From Streptomyces dioscori (GTDB lineage: Bacteria > Actinomycetota > Actinomycetes > Streptomycetales > Streptomycetaceae): 64,000 bases of DNA. Under the pieces are notes generated by a model. The model searched no databases. It saw only the letters and a program-made list of their open reading frames with translations, and was not told where the DNA came from. The stretch is taken from the NCBI RefSeq assembly GCF_003024195.1, contig NZ_KZ679054.1, positions 62,001 to 126,000 on the forward strand, given 5' to 3'. Shown in pieces: positions 1-7,944 of this stretch (its first letter is position 1; each line of letters opens with the position of its first letter). Made by a program: the position numbers and the translations under genes.

Positions 1-491
1 CCGATGTCCTCGTTCCACAGTGCGGGGTTTTCCCTGACGAAGTCGCGCATCATGGCGACACACTCGGCGTCGTCGAGGAGCACGATCTCCACGCCGTGCT
101 CCGCCAGCCAGTCGTGTCCGCCGTGGAAGGTCTCGGCCTCCCCGACGACCACCCGGGAGATCCCGAACTGCCGGACCAGACCGCTGCAGTACCAGCACGG
201 CGAGAGCGTGGTCACCATCGTCGTACCGCGGTACGAGCCCTGCCGTCCCGCGTCGCGGAAGGCGGCCGTCTCGGCGTGCGTGGACGGGTCGCCGTCCTGG
301 ACGCGGCGGTTGTGGCCCCTTCCGAGCAGGGTGCCGTCCGGCGCGTACAGGGCGGCGCCGATGGGGATGCCGCCCTCGGCGAGACCGGCCCTGGCCTCTT
401 CGACGGCGGTCGAGAGCCAGGTGCGGGCCTGCGTCCTGTCGAAGCGCTCCACGTGGTCCACACCGTCGCTGCCGTTGCTGCCGTCGCTCAT
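1..491 (-). CDS. Cytosine/nucleoside deaminase, yeast FCY1-like; 3' end outside window
   Basis: A zinc-dependent deaminase of the cytidine/deoxycytidylate deaminase fold. The zinc ligands and catalytic Glu are visible as H72-A-E74 (THAETAAF) and P98-C99-W-Y-C102 (TLSPCWYC). The order GGIPIG, GRGHN, HAE, TLSPC, and an ending like WNEDI closely follows yeast cytosine deaminase, so cytosine or a modified base is the likely substrate (inference). The ATG at 491 opens the frame; 163 codons are present and no stop is reached, so only a few C-terminal residues are missing. Guanine deaminase or a tRNA-type deaminase is less likely because of the FCY1-like C-terminus. Confidence 0.85.
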   Translation of the reverse strand, partial: MSDGSNGSDGVDHVERFDRTQARTWLSTAVEEARAGLAEGGIPIGAALYAPDGTLLGRGHNRRVQDGDPSTHAETAAFRDAGRQGSYRGTTMVTTLSPCWYCSGLVRQFGISRVVVGEAETFHGGHDWLAEHGVEIVLLDDAECVAMMRDFVRENPALWNEDI

Positions 492-565
492 GGCATCCAC
501 TCTCCCCGATCGACCCCCGGATCAGTCCCCGGACGGGTCCGTCTTCACCCGCGAGCCGGCGGGGG

Positions 566-790
566 CGGGCCGCGCAGTTCCCCGCGCCCCTAAAAACCAA
601 AAGACTGCGCAGTTCCCCGCGCTCCTGAAGGGCGAAAAGATTGCGCCGTTCCCCGCGCCCCTATCCCCGTGCCCCTTCGGTGGGACGGGGCGTAGCCCCT
701 CCCCGAGGGGCGCGGGGAACTGCGCGGCCCGCCCCCACGGTCCCGCAGGCGAACGCGGTTTCTCAGGGGCGCGGGGAACTGCGCGGTCAG
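566..790. repeat. Cluster of five GGGGCGCGGGGAACTGCGCG-type repeats
   Basis: Five copies of a roughly 20-base GC-rich element built on GGGGCGCGGGGAACTGCGCG fill the space between the deaminase and the GNAT gene. Copies near 572, 606 and 640 are on one strand; copies near 706 and 764 are inverted, so the cluster can fold extensively. The same unit recurs at about 16.84 kb and 20.6-20.8 kb. Such units are common between Streptomyces genes; a terminator or mRNA 3'-end role is inferred, not shown. No coding gene is supported between 492 and 786. Confidence 0.85.
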
Positions 791-1242
791 CCCCCACGCA
801 GCCGCAGATCGATCCACAGGTCGCCGCCGCCCGGCAGGGTGTAGCGGTCGGACTCCACGTACCCGTGGGCCAGCGCGAACCGCAGCCCCTCGGCGTTGGC
901 GGCCAGCACAACGGTCTCGACCGTCGTGGCACCGAGCGCACGGGCCAGCGCCAGCCCCCGTACGTGGAGCCGCTCACCGAACCCCCTGCGGCGGTGGCCG
1001 GGAAGCACGCGGGCGATCACGGTGGCCGCGTTCGCCGCGCCCTCCGGCGGCCGGACCGTCGTGCAGCCGACCAGCACGTCGTCGAGGTACGCCACTTCCA
1101 GGTGGTACCGCCCGGCCCGCTCGCGGACCTCGGCCAGGGACAGCGCGGCCGGCGGAACGATCACGTTGTGGACGTGCCGCCAGTCCTCCAGCAGGGCTTC
1201 GGAGGTGGTGGCTTCGACCCGTTCGATACGGAGATCGGTCAT
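787..1242 (-). CDS. GNAT family N-acetyltransferase
   Basis: A 151-residue protein with the Gcn5-related acetyltransferase fold. Motif A appears as VIARVLPGHRRRGFGERL, with the acetyl-CoA pyrophosphate-binding R-R-x-G-x-G pattern, followed by a motif-B-like helix and a C-terminal strand resembling other single-domain GNATs. The start is the ATG at 1242; the reading frame upstream of it is Arg/Pro-rich and unlike protein. Substrate cannot be read from the sequence. It stands alone, divergent from the hydrolase at 1329, with a repeat cluster immediately downstream. Confidence 0.85.
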   Translation of the reverse strand: MTDLRIERVEATTSEALLEDWRHVHNVIVPPAALSLAEVRERAGRYHLEVAYLDDVLVGCTTVRPPEGAANAATVIARVLPGHRRRGFGERLHVRGLALARALGATTVETVVLAANAEGLRFALAHGYVESDRYTLPGGGDLWIDLRLRGG

Positions 1243-1328
1243 CGCAGCAGGCAAGCGTGTGACCGGACGGGGCGTCAACCGGGTAAATGCCGTTGTCCCT
1301 CTCGCGGGGGTGCGGCGAGGATGAGGGC

Positions 1329-2183
1329 GTGGCCCACTTCCTCGCTCACGACGGCACGCGGCTCGCCTACCGCGAGGACGGCGGGGCGGGCGAGGGCGGG
1401 CCGTTGCTCTGTCTGCCGGGCGGGCCGATGCGGGCGTCGGCGTATCTCGGGGACCTGGGCGGGCTGTCGGCGCACCGGCGGCTGGTGCTGCTCGATCTGC
1501 GGGGCACCGGCGGCTCCGAGGCACCGGCCGACCCGGCGTCGTACCGCTGCGACCGGCAGGTCGACGACGTCGAGGCCCTGCGCGCACACCTCGGCCTCGA
1601 CCGGATCGACCTGCTCACGCACTCGGCGGGCGGCGACCTCGCGATCCTGTACGCGGCCAGGTACCCCCGCCGCGTCCGCACGCTCACGCTCGTCGCCGCG
1701 CGGGCCCGTGCGCTCGGGGTCGACTTCACCCCGGAGCAGCGGCGGGAGGCGGCGGCCCTGCGTACGGACGAGCCGTGGTTCGAGGACGCGTACGAGGCGT
1801 ATCTGAGGATCTGGGACGGGTCCGCCACCGACGCCGACTTCGACGCCGGGACCCCCTTCTTCTACGGGAACCGGACCGCCGCCGCCCGGGCGCACGCGGC
1901 GGCCGAGGTGGCCCAGTCCAACGACGAGGCGGCGGACGCGTACGCGTCCGAGGGCGCGTTCGCCGATCCCGCCGGGACGCGGGCCGCCGTCGCCGGGCTC
2001 GACGCGCGTGTGCTCGTCCTCGCGGGGGAGCTGGACGGCGGCCCGCTGCCGCGTGTGGCCGCCACGGTGGCCGGCTTGTTCCCGCACGCCGAAACGGTCG
2101 TCCAGCCGGGCGCCGGGCACTTCCCGTGGGTGGACGACCCGGACCGGTTCGCGGGGACCGTCGCCACGTTCCTCTCGCGGTAG
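1329..2183 (+). CDS. Alpha/beta hydrolase, proline iminopeptidase-like
   Basis: A 284-residue alpha/beta-hydrolase. The oxyanion region LPGGP (residues 29-33) and LLDLRGTGGSE (54-64) are typical of the proline iminopeptidase (S33) group. The nucleophile elbow reads T-H-S99-A-G, so the first glycine of the usual G-x-S-x-G is replaced by Thr. D236 (GELDGG) and H264 (GAGHFPW) complete a plausible triad. The GTG at 1329 is chosen because GAGG precedes it and the upstream in-frame extension (from 1287) looks non-coding. Aminopeptidase or esterase activity is inferred from family only. Confidence 0.82.
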   Translation: MAHFLAHDGTRLAYREDGGAGEGGPLLCLPGGPMRASAYLGDLGGLSAHRRLVLLDLRGTGGSEAPADPASYRCDRQVDDVEALRAHLGLDRIDLLTHSAGGDLAILYAARYPRRVRTLTLVAARARALGVDFTPEQRREAAALRTDEPWFEDAYEAYLRIWDGSATDADFDAGTPFFYGNRTAAARAHAAAEVAQSNDEAADAYASEGAFADPAGTRAAVAGLDARVLVLAGELDGGPLPRVAATVAGLFPHAETVVQPGAGHFPWVDDPDRFAGTVATFLSR

Positions 2184-2212
2184 GCCGGTAGGCCGGTAGG
2201 CCGGTAGGCCGG
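2181..2212. repeat. Octamer tandem repeat TAGGCCGG x4
   Basis: Four exact copies of TAGGCCGG; the first copy supplies the TAG stop codon of the hydrolase gene. Slippage here would leave the protein unchanged. Confidence 0.9.
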
Positions 2213-2224
2213 TCGTGCGGCAGC

Positions 2225-3220
2225 TCAGGAGGCGGGGGTCGGTGTGTCCTCGGTGAGCAGGCCCGTCGCCTTCAGGGCGGTCCAGAAGTCCGCCGGGACG
2301 GGATGGTCGAAGAGCCGTACGTTCTGGGCGACCTCGTCGGCCGAGCGGGCACCGACGACCACGCTCGTGACGGCGGGGTGCCCGAGCGGGAACTGCACGG
2401 CGGCGGCGAGCGGCGGTACGCCGAACTCCGCGCACACGCTCCGCAACGCCCCGATGCGTGCGCCCAGTTCGGCGGGTACGGAGGTGTGTCCGTGGGGCGC
2501 CCCCGGGCGCGGGTCGGCCAGCAGGCCGGACTGGTAGACGCCCGCTGCCATGACGGCGACCCCGCGCTCGGCGCACAGCGGCAGCAACTCGTCGAGCCCG
2601 GAACGGTCGAGCAGGGTGTAGCGCCCGGCCAGCAGCACGCAGTCGGGTCCCGGCACCGCGGCCTCCCGCAGGAAACGGGCCGCCACCGGCGCGTGGTTGA
2701 CCCCGATCGAGACGGCGCCCACGACTCCCGCGGCACGCAGTTCGGCCAGCGCCCGGTAGGCCTGCGAGACGGCGGCGGTGAAGTCCTCGTCGGGGTCGTG
2801 CACGTGCAGGACGTCGATCCGGTCCAGCCCCAGCCGTTCCAGGCTCTCCTCGACCGAGCGCAGCACCCCGGCGTAGGAGTAGTCGAGCCGCGGTCCGACG
2901 CCCGCCGGAGGGTCCGCCCAGATGGGCTGGGTGTCGGGGCCGCCCGGTTCGATGATCCGCCCCACCTTGGTGCACAGCACGTACGCGTCCCGCGGCCGTA
3001 CGCCGAGCGCGGCCCCCGTACGGCTCTCCGAGCGCCCGTAGCCGTACACGGGGGCCGTGTCGTACAGCCGTATGCCCAGTTCCCAGGCGGTGTCGAGGGC
3101 GTCGGCCGCGTCCTCGGCCGGTACGGGCTCGAACAGGCCGCCGAGGGAGGCGAGGCCCAGCCCCAGACGGCTGACGCGCAGAGCCGTGCGGCCCAGTGGT
3201 ACGAGTTCGTCCGCTTTCAT
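2225..3220 (-). CDS. Aldo/keto reductase
   Basis: A 331-residue TIM-barrel NAD(P)H oxidoreductase. The family tetrad is visible: D54 and Y59 in LYDTAPVYGYG, K85 in CTKVG, and H141 in LHVHDPDED. The sequence DTAPVYGYGRSE and the length resemble the L-fucose/D-threo-aldose 1-dehydrogenase subgroup, so an aldose or related carbonyl substrate is plausible. The ATG at 3220 is the only good start. The gene runs the same way as the histidine kinase upstream with a 67-bp gap filled by a short tandem repeat, so read-through from the kinase is possible. Confidence 0.88.
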   Translation of the reverse strand: MKADELVPLGRTALRVSRLGLGLASLGGLFEPVPAEDAADALDTAWELGIRLYDTAPVYGYGRSESRTGAALGVRPRDAYVLCTKVGRIIEPGGPDTQPIWADPPAGVGPRLDYSYAGVLRSVEESLERLGLDRIDVLHVHDPDEDFTAAVSQAYRALAELRAAGVVGAVSIGVNHAPVAARFLREAAVPGPDCVLLAGRYTLLDRSGLDELLPLCAERGVAVMAAGVYQSGLLADPRPGAPHGHTSVPAELGARIGALRSVCAEFGVPPLAAAVQFPLGHPAVTSVVVGARSADEVAQNVRLFDHPVPADFWTALKATGLLTEDTPTPAS

Positions 3221-3253
3221 CAGGCCGCTCTGCCTTCCGCCGATGCCGATGGG

Positions 3254-3295
3254 TCAGTCATTTGTCCGGGTCGGTCATTGGTCCGGGTCAGTCGG
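3254..3295. repeat. 17-bp tandem repeat between kinase and reductase genes
   Basis: Two 17-bp units (3254-3270 and 3271-3287, sharing TC-GTCATT-GTCCGGG) are followed by a partial third unit containing the stop codon of the histidine kinase. Confidence 0.8.
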
Positions 3296-4457
3296 TTGTG
3301 GTGGGCAGGCGTAGGCGTACTCCGTAGCCGCCGGTGGGCGTGGGGCCGGCTTCGAAGGTGCCCGCGAGGTTCTCCGCCCGTTCGCCGAGGCCTATCAATC
3401 CGACCCGGGAGCCCGGCAGTTCGAGTACGGGGCGGGTCGGTGGGGTGTTGACGACCGTCACGCCCAGTCCGTCGTGCTCGTGCCACAGGCACACGGTCGT
3501 GGTGGCGCCGGGCGCGTGCTTGCGTACGTTCGTCAGGGCCTCCTGCACGGTCCGGTAGACCGCGCGCTCGGCCGGTGCCCCGATGCCGGACGGCAGTTCG
3601 CCCCGCAGTGTCACCTCGATACCGCTGGAGTCGATCAGCTGCCGCAGGTCGGCCAGGGTCGGCTGCGCCGCCGGTTCGGGCGTACGGCCGCCCGAGGCAC
3701 GTAACAGCGCGACCATGTGCCGCAGTTCGTCGAGGGTGGTCACGCTGAGCCCGCGGATCGCCTGGGCGGCCTCGCGCGTCTCGGGGTCCTTCGCGCCGAC
3801 CTGGAGGGCTCCGGCCCGTACGGCGATGAGGCTCACCTGGTGGGAGACGACATCGTGCATCTCCCGTGCCAGCTGGGCCCGTTCGCGGGCCAGGACGCTC
3901 TGGGCGTGCATGAGGCGCTCGTGCTCCCGGGCCTCCTCGACCTCGGCCAGCCGGTCGGCGGCGTCACGGCTGGCCTGCACCAACTGGCCCAGGAAGACCG
4001 GCGCGGCGGCCGTCGCCAGCAGATAGACGAAGTCCACGAACGTCCAGAAGCGGTCGTCCTCCGTGTACTCCGACAGCGGCCACGGCAGCGCGGAGGCCAG
4101 CGCCGACGCGATGGCGCAGCCGACGAGCAGCCGCCGGTCCCGGCTGCGTCCGGCCAGGGTGTAGAGGGCGGCCAGGGGCACCACGACGACCGACGAGAAG
4201 AGCGCGGCGGGCAGCGACAGCAGGAACACCGCCAGGGGGAAGCGCCGCCGCACGACGAGCGCCGCGCAGGCGGCGGCCGAGAGGGCCAGTTCCAGCGGGG
4301 TGTAGTCGTCGAGCTGGAGGCCGGTGTCCACGGCCGCGAGGGCGGCGAGCAGTGCGTCGGCCGGTATGGCTCTCAGGAAGGAGGCTCTGACGGCTACGGC
4401 CTTCACGGGGCCCCGGACCGGCACCTCGTCGTCCCCTGCTGCCTGAACCCGGATCAC
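3288..4457 (-). CDS. Two-component sensor histidine kinase (HisKA_3/NarL type), orphan
   Basis: A 389-residue membrane kinase. Residues about 30-160 hold five to six hydrophobic segments. A coiled linker leads to the HisKA_3 dimerisation box with phospho-acceptor H201 (REMHDVVSHQV), then an HATPase_c domain with the N-box VQEALTNVRKHA and a C-terminal GLIGLGERAENL G-box. The GTG at 4457 is selected because GGGAGGAG lies 10 bases upstream; frames reaching to 4703 are non-coding in character. Kinases of this class pair with LuxR-type response regulators, but none is adjacent: an aldo/keto reductase lies downstream and a divergent surface-protein gene upstream. Confidence 0.9.
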   Translation of the reverse strand: MIRVQAAGDDEVPVRGPVKAVAVRASFLRAIPADALLAALAAVDTGLQLDDYTPLELALSAAACAALVVRRRFPLAVFLLSLPAALFSSVVVVPLAALYTLAGRSRDRRLLVGCAIASALASALPWPLSEYTEDDRFWTFVDFVYLLATAAAPVFLGQLVQASRDAADRLAEVEEAREHERLMHAQSVLARERAQLAREMHDVVSHQVSLIAVRAGALQVGAKDPETREAAQAIRGLSVTTLDELRHMVALLRASGGRTPEPAAQPTLADLRQLIDSSGIEVTLRGELPSGIGAPAERAVYRTVQEALTNVRKHAPGATTTVCLWHEHDGLGVTVVNTPPTRPVLELPGSRVGLIGLGERAENLAGTFEAGPTPTGGYGVRLRLPTTTD

Positions 4458-4705
4458 GCGCGTTCCGCTCCTCCCCGTCCGGCCGCCCTGCCCCGGGGCG
4501 CCCCCGGCCAGGCCTGCCGAACGCTGGCCAAGCCTAGAGGGGAGGCGGTGCGCGGCGGGGCCGATGGCGATGGCGCCGTACCCGTTCGAGGACTTTGCCT
4601 GTTCTTTACAACCTGGTCCGCCGCTGCCTCGTCTCTCCGCTCGCCATCCGCAACGCAGCCGTCCGCCGTACCACCGTGCGGACGGACCGATGAGAGAGAG
4701 CACAC

Positions 4706-5104
4706 ATGCGCCGAACTGTCCTCAGCGCCCTGGCACTCGCGTGCACCGCCGTGCTGGCGAGCACGGTGCCCGCGTTCGCCGACGGGACCGCCCCGACCCC
4801 CGTCCCCGCCTCGGCGAAGCCGAGCGCAGAACCGACCAAGGCCCCGGCCCCGGCCGAGAGCAAGCCCCCGGCCACCGCGCCGAGCGCCGAACCGAGCACC
4901 GCGCCGACCGAGGCGCCCACCAAGGCGCCCTCGGACGCCGAGGTCTCCGTCGTACCGAGCGGAGCGCCCGACACCGGCGAGGTGTCGACCGGGTCGCAGT
5001 CCGGTGGCGGGAGCGGCCTGATCGGCGGGGGCGCCGCCGCGGCGGTCGCGCTGGGCGGCGCGGCCGTCTACGTCGTACGCCGCCGACGGGCGACCGGGGC
5101 GTGA
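4706..5104 (+). CDS. Putative sortase-anchored surface protein with Pro/Ala/Thr linker
   Basis: A 132-residue exported protein. An N-terminal signal peptide (RRTVLSALALACTAVLA, cleavage near AFA-DG) is followed by about 60 residues of Pro/Ala/Thr/Glu low complexity. It ends with a sorting-signal-like tail: GAPDTGE, a Gly/Ser stretch, a hydrophobic segment GGAAAAVALGGAAVYVV and the basic end RRRRATGA. PDTG would be a non-canonical sortase motif. The gene overlaps the downstream class F sortase by four bases (GTGA), which suggests it is that enzyme's substrate; this is inference. There is no globular domain. Confidence 0.75.
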   Translation: MRRTVLSALALACTAVLASTVPAFADGTAPTPVPASAKPSAEPTKAPAPAESKPPATAPSAEPSTAPTEAPTKAPSDAEVSVVPSGAPDTGEVSTGSQSGGGSGLIGGGAAAAVALGGAAVYVVRRRRATGA

Positions 5105-5736
5105 CCCTGCCGTCCAGGCGCGCCTTCGTCACCGCGGCGATGGCCACCCTGCTCGTCGGCTGCGGCGGGGGAGGGGGCGGCGAGAGCGACGGGGCCGCCA
5201 CCGGCCGCGGCCGGGGCGAGGACTCGTCACCGCCCCCGAGCCCGGCCGGGAAGAACGTGCGCGCCCTCGCCCGCTCGGTGCCCGTCGGGCTGCGCATCCC
5301 GGCCATCGAGGTCGACACGCCGGTCATGAGGCTGGGGCTCGCCCCGGACGGCAGCGTGGAGGTTCCTCCGGTCGAGGCCGACGACCGGGCGGGCTGGTAC
5401 CGCCACTCGCCGACGCCCGGCCAGGTCGGCCCGTCGGTGATCCTCGGCCACGTCACGGTCGGCTCCTACGGCGAGGGCGTCTTCCGTGATCTCAAGCGGC
5501 TGCGGCGGGGCGACCGGATCGAGGCGCGGCTGGCGAACGGCACGGCGGCGGAGTTCACCGTCAGCGGTGTACGGACGGTCGCGCAGGCGGAGTTCCCGAC
5601 GGAGGACGTGTACGGGGATGTGGGCCGGCCGGAGCTGCGGCTCATCACCTGCGGCGGCCCCCGCAGCGGTGACGGCTACCGCGACAGCGTGATCGTCTTC
5701 GCGGAGCTGAGTTCGAGCGGCCAGGGGGGTTCCTGA
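5101..5736 (+). CDS. Class F sortase, predicted Tat-exported lipoprotein
   Basis: A 211-residue transpeptidase of the actinobacterial class F sortase type. The catalytic residues are H117 (LGHVTVG), C184 (LITCGGP) and R194 (YRDSVIV). The GTG at 5101 overlaps the stop of the preceding surface-protein gene, indicating translational coupling. Unusually, the N-terminus reads LPSRRAFV, a twin-arginine-like motif, then a short hydrophobic stretch ending LLVGC (C21), a good lipobox, followed by polyglycine. This predicts a lipid-anchored, possibly Tat-exported sortase rather than the usual N-terminal transmembrane anchor. The catalytic call is strong; the topology is inferred. Confidence 0.85.
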   Translation: MTLPSRRAFVTAAMATLLVGCGGGGGGESDGAATGRGRGEDSSPPPSPAGKNVRALARSVPVGLRIPAIEVDTPVMRLGLAPDGSVEVPPVEADDRAGWYRHSPTPGQVGPSVILGHVTVGSYGEGVFRDLKRLRRGDRIEARLANGTAAEFTVSGVRTVAQAEFPTEDVYGDVGRPELRLITCGGPRSGDGYRDSVIVFAELSSSGQGGS

Positions 5737-5908
5737 CCGGGCGCGCCGCACGCCTTGGATTCCGGGCCGTCGGAACCGTACGCCGACGGTCCGGGATCCT
5801 TCCGGATGAGCACCACGAGCCCCGACCACGAGCCACGAGAGCCACGCAGGCCACGTAAGTCATGCAAGTCATGCAAGTCCTGTACACGGCGTCACGACCT
5901 GGAGAGCG

Positions 5909-6400
5909 TTGAAACGGTCCCGCGAGCAGGCAGCGTCCGAGCTGTTCGCCGCCCTCTACCCGCGGCTGGCCGGCTGGTGCCGCCGGCTGGTCGACGACGA
6001 CGAGACGGCGCACGAGATCGCCTCGGAGGCGTTCACCCGGCTCTGGGCCCGCTGGACCTCCGTGGCCGAACCCCGTGGCTTCCTCTACGTGACCGCGGCC
6101 AATCTGGTCCGGGACCACTGGCGCAAACTGGAGCGCGAACGCAGGGCCGTGCGCCGTGCGACGGCCGAGGCCGCCGTCCGCCCGGAGACCGAACAGGCCG
6201 ACCCTTCGGTGCGCCTGCTCGTACAGTCGCTGCCGGAGCGGCTGCGCGTCCCGATCCTGCTGCACTACTACGCCGACATGCCGATCCGGGAGGTGTCCGT
6301 GCTGACCGGGCGCAAGGAAGGAACCGTCAAGGCCGATCTCCACGCGGCCCGCGAACTGCTCCGCGCCCATCTGAGGAGAAGCGTTGATCACACACTCTGA
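5909..6400 (+). CDS. ECF-type RNA polymerase sigma factor
   Basis: A 163-residue sigma-70 family factor with region 2 (residues about 8-70, including AHEIASEAFTRLWARW and the DNA-melting-like NLVRDHWRK) and region 4 (about 108-155, LPERLRVPILLHYYADMPIREVSV then TGRKEGTVKADLHAAR helix-turn-helix). The start is a TTG at 5909 with GGAGAG just upstream; no ATG or GTG fits. The next gene overlaps its 3' end by 17 bases and encodes a membrane protein that is probably its regulator. The promoters it recognises cannot be read here. Confidence 0.88.
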   Translation: MKRSREQAASELFAALYPRLAGWCRRLVDDDETAHEIASEAFTRLWARWTSVAEPRGFLYVTAANLVRDHWRKLERERRAVRRATAEAAVRPETEQADPSVRLLVQSLPERLRVPILLHYYADMPIREVSVLTGRKEGTVKADLHAARELLRAHLRRSVDHTL

Positions 6401-6896
6401 CGACGGCCCGGACTTCGAACCCGACGACCCCCTCGCCGTCATCCTGCGGCCCGCGTCCGACTACCTGGGCCCGCCCCCCGGCCGGTACGAGGCGATCCGC
6501 CGCGGCGCCGCCCGGCGCCGGCTGCTGCGTGCCGCGGCCGGGGCCGGCCTGCTGTGCGCCGTCACGGCTCTCGTGGCCCTGCCGGTCCGGCTCGCGGCCC
6601 CCGACCGGCCCGCGTCCCCGACGGTTCCCCTCGCTCCGCCGTCCACGAGCAGCCGTCCGGCCACGCCCACCCCGTCGCCGTCGACCGGGCCCGCCGAGTC
6701 CGACGCGGGCGGGCCCACCGAGGCCACCGAGCAGCCACCGGCCGCGAGCCCCGACGCGTCGACCGGGCCGTCCGCGGCCGCCCCCAGCAAGCCCCCGGCG
6801 GACTCGGTGGCACCCTCCGCGGCGCCGACCGAGAAGCCGTCGACGACACCGACACCGACTCCGTCCGCGAAGTCCCCCTCCAAGGGCCCCCGGTGA
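6384..6896 (+). CDS. Putative anti-sigma-like membrane protein with Pro-rich exterior
   Basis: A 170-residue protein starting at a TTG (6384) inside the sigma gene, with GAGGAG 5-6 bases upstream. Residues 1-45 are acidic and cytoplasmic; RRGAARRRLLRAAAG leads into one transmembrane helix (about 50-70). The remaining 100 residues are Pro/Ala/Thr/Ser-rich, consistent with a wall-spanning extracytoplasmic tail. No zinc-binding HxxxCxxC motif of ZAS anti-sigma factors is present. The overlap with the sigma gene supports coupled expression and a regulatory role, but the family is not recognised. Confidence 0.65.
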   Translation: MITHSDDGPDFEPDDPLAVILRPASDYLGPPPGRYEAIRRGAARRRLLRAAAGAGLLCAVTALVALPVRLAAPDRPASPTVPLAPPSTSSRPATPTPSPSTGPAESDAGGPTEATEQPPAASPDASTGPSAAAPSKPPADSVAPSAAPTEKPSTTPTPTPSAKSPSKGPR

Positions 6897-7028
6897 CGGC
6901 TCGTCAGGCGGCGGACCGCACCGCCGGGGTGGGGCTGCCCCCACCCCGGGTCTGGTAGGTCGCTTCATGGCGGCGGCGGACGTACGGCGGCAGAGTTGAA
7001 CTCAGAAAGTCGCCAGAAAGTCCAAGGG

Positions 7029-7047
7029 GAAGTTCGTTCCGAACTTC
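7029..7047. promoter_or_regulatory. Inverted repeat GAAGTTC-N5-GAACTTC
   Basis: A perfect 7-bp inverted repeat with a 5-base spacer lies 67 bases upstream of the small gene at 7114. It could be an operator or a leader hairpin; no regulator can be assigned. Confidence 0.45.
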
Positions 7048-7113
7048 AACCAAGAAACGCAACCGAGGACTTCGCCCGGAAGCCGCTCCGCCCGCCGCCC
7101 GGAAGGAACCGCC

Positions 7114-7347
7114 ATGAACATCTCCACGACCTCCGGCCCGATCACCGGCCTCGCGACCACCGCCGTCGTGACCGGTGTCCGCGCGACCCCCGAGAGCGAA
7201 CTCGCCCCGCTGCTCGCCGCCTGGGACGACGCGCACCCCGGCGCCTGCGACGATCACGACCTGGAATGGCGGCACCTGCTGGACGAGATGGCCCACCCAC
7301 GGACGACGCAGGCGTTCTACCGGCTGGCCGCGTCCGCCGGGAGCTGA
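7114..7347 (+). CDS. Small hypothetical protein (77 aa)
   Basis: A 77-residue soluble protein with a good ribosome site (GGAAGG about 8 bases before the ATG) and strong third-position GC bias. The first 25 residues are Thr/Val/Gly-rich; the rest is helical and acidic with two His and three Trp/Tyr residues (AAWDDAHPG, DLEWRHLLDEM, FYRLAAS). It has no recognised domain. It stands alone, convergent with the PLDc_N gene. Confidence 0.6.
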   Translation: MNISTTSGPITGLATTAVVTGVRATPESELAPLLAAWDDAHPGACDDHDLEWRHLLDEMAHPRTTQAFYRLAASAGS

Positions 7348-7378
7348 TCCCGGCGCGGCCCCCGTCGCCCGCTCCCGG

Positions 7379-7807
7379 TCAGGACTTCGGCGGAGCGGCG
7401 TCCTCGGGACCCTCACCGCCGGTGTCGTCCTTGCCGCCGCCCGACCCGCCGGGCTCGCCCTTGTCCCTGCCCTTGTCCTTGTCGCCGTCCTTGTCGCCGT
7501 TCTTGCCGCTGTCCTTGCCGCTGTCCTTGCCGTCGTCCTTGTTCTCGTCCCTGAGGGACTTGAGGAAGTCGGGGTTGTCGTCGGGCGCGACCCAGCCGCC
7601 CCGGCGGGACGACGAGGCGTCGCGCGGGGTGCGGACCCGCCCGACGATCAGCCAGGAGATCGAGCCCACGAGCGGGAACAGCAGCACGAGGATCGCCCAG
7701 AGGGGCTTCGGGATGTAGCGGACGTCCTTCTCATCGGTCGTGATGCAGTCGATGAAGGCGTAGATGCTGAGTGCCAGCGGCACCAGGATCATCAGCACCC
7801 GAAGCAT
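7379..7807 (-). CDS. PLDc_N-domain membrane protein with Lys/Asp-rich tail
   Basis: A 142-residue membrane protein. Two transmembrane helices (MLRVLMILVPLALSIYAF and LWAILVLLFPLVGSISWLIV) around a short loop match the N-terminal domain of cardiolipin synthases (PLDc_N). No phospholipase D HKD motif follows. Instead there is a cytoplasmic tail with about 40 residues of repeated K-D-G units encoded by imperfect tandem repeats, a likely site of length variation. The ATG at 7807 has AGGGGGAA at the right distance. The stand-alone function is unknown. Confidence 0.75.
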   Translation of the reverse strand: MLRVLMILVPLALSIYAFIDCITTDEKDVRYIPKPLWAILVLLFPLVGSISWLIVGRVRTPRDASSSRRGGWVAPDDNPDFLKSLRDENKDDGKDSGKDSGKNGDKDGDKDKGRDKGEPGGSGGGKDDTGGEGPEDAAPPKS

Positions 7808-7930
7808 GCGGTGGTTCCCCCTGCTGTGGAGACGCGTACGACGACGCGTGTGGAGATGTGTACAGAAGAACTCATGGCCGTCGGGGCCGGTCGAGCGGCC
7901 CCCCTTACGGAGCCAGCGTAGCGAGTAGCC

Positions 7931-7944
7931 GATACTGGGACGCA
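7931..7944 (+). promoter_or_regulatory. Possible -10 element for leaderless mqnL transcript
   Basis: GATACT at 7931-7936 ends seven bases before the mqnL ATG and no clear Shine-Dalgarno sequence is present, an arrangement typical of leaderless actinobacterial mRNAs. No convincing -35 is seen. Confidence 0.35.

Noticed and set aside
1275..2975. 566-codon minus-strand open frame
   Set aside because: Antisense to the hydrolase and out of frame with the aldo/keto reductase; no recognisable protein features.
4564..5100. In-frame 5' extension of the sortase gene
   Set aside because: The extension overlaps the surface-protein gene in another frame and is Arg/Pro-rich; the GTG at 5101 with a GTGA overlap and immediate signal peptide is better.
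7440..7560. Lys/Asp repeat region considered as a structural repeat domain
   Set aside because: It is a low-complexity charged tail encoded by slipped tandem repeats, not a folded repeat.
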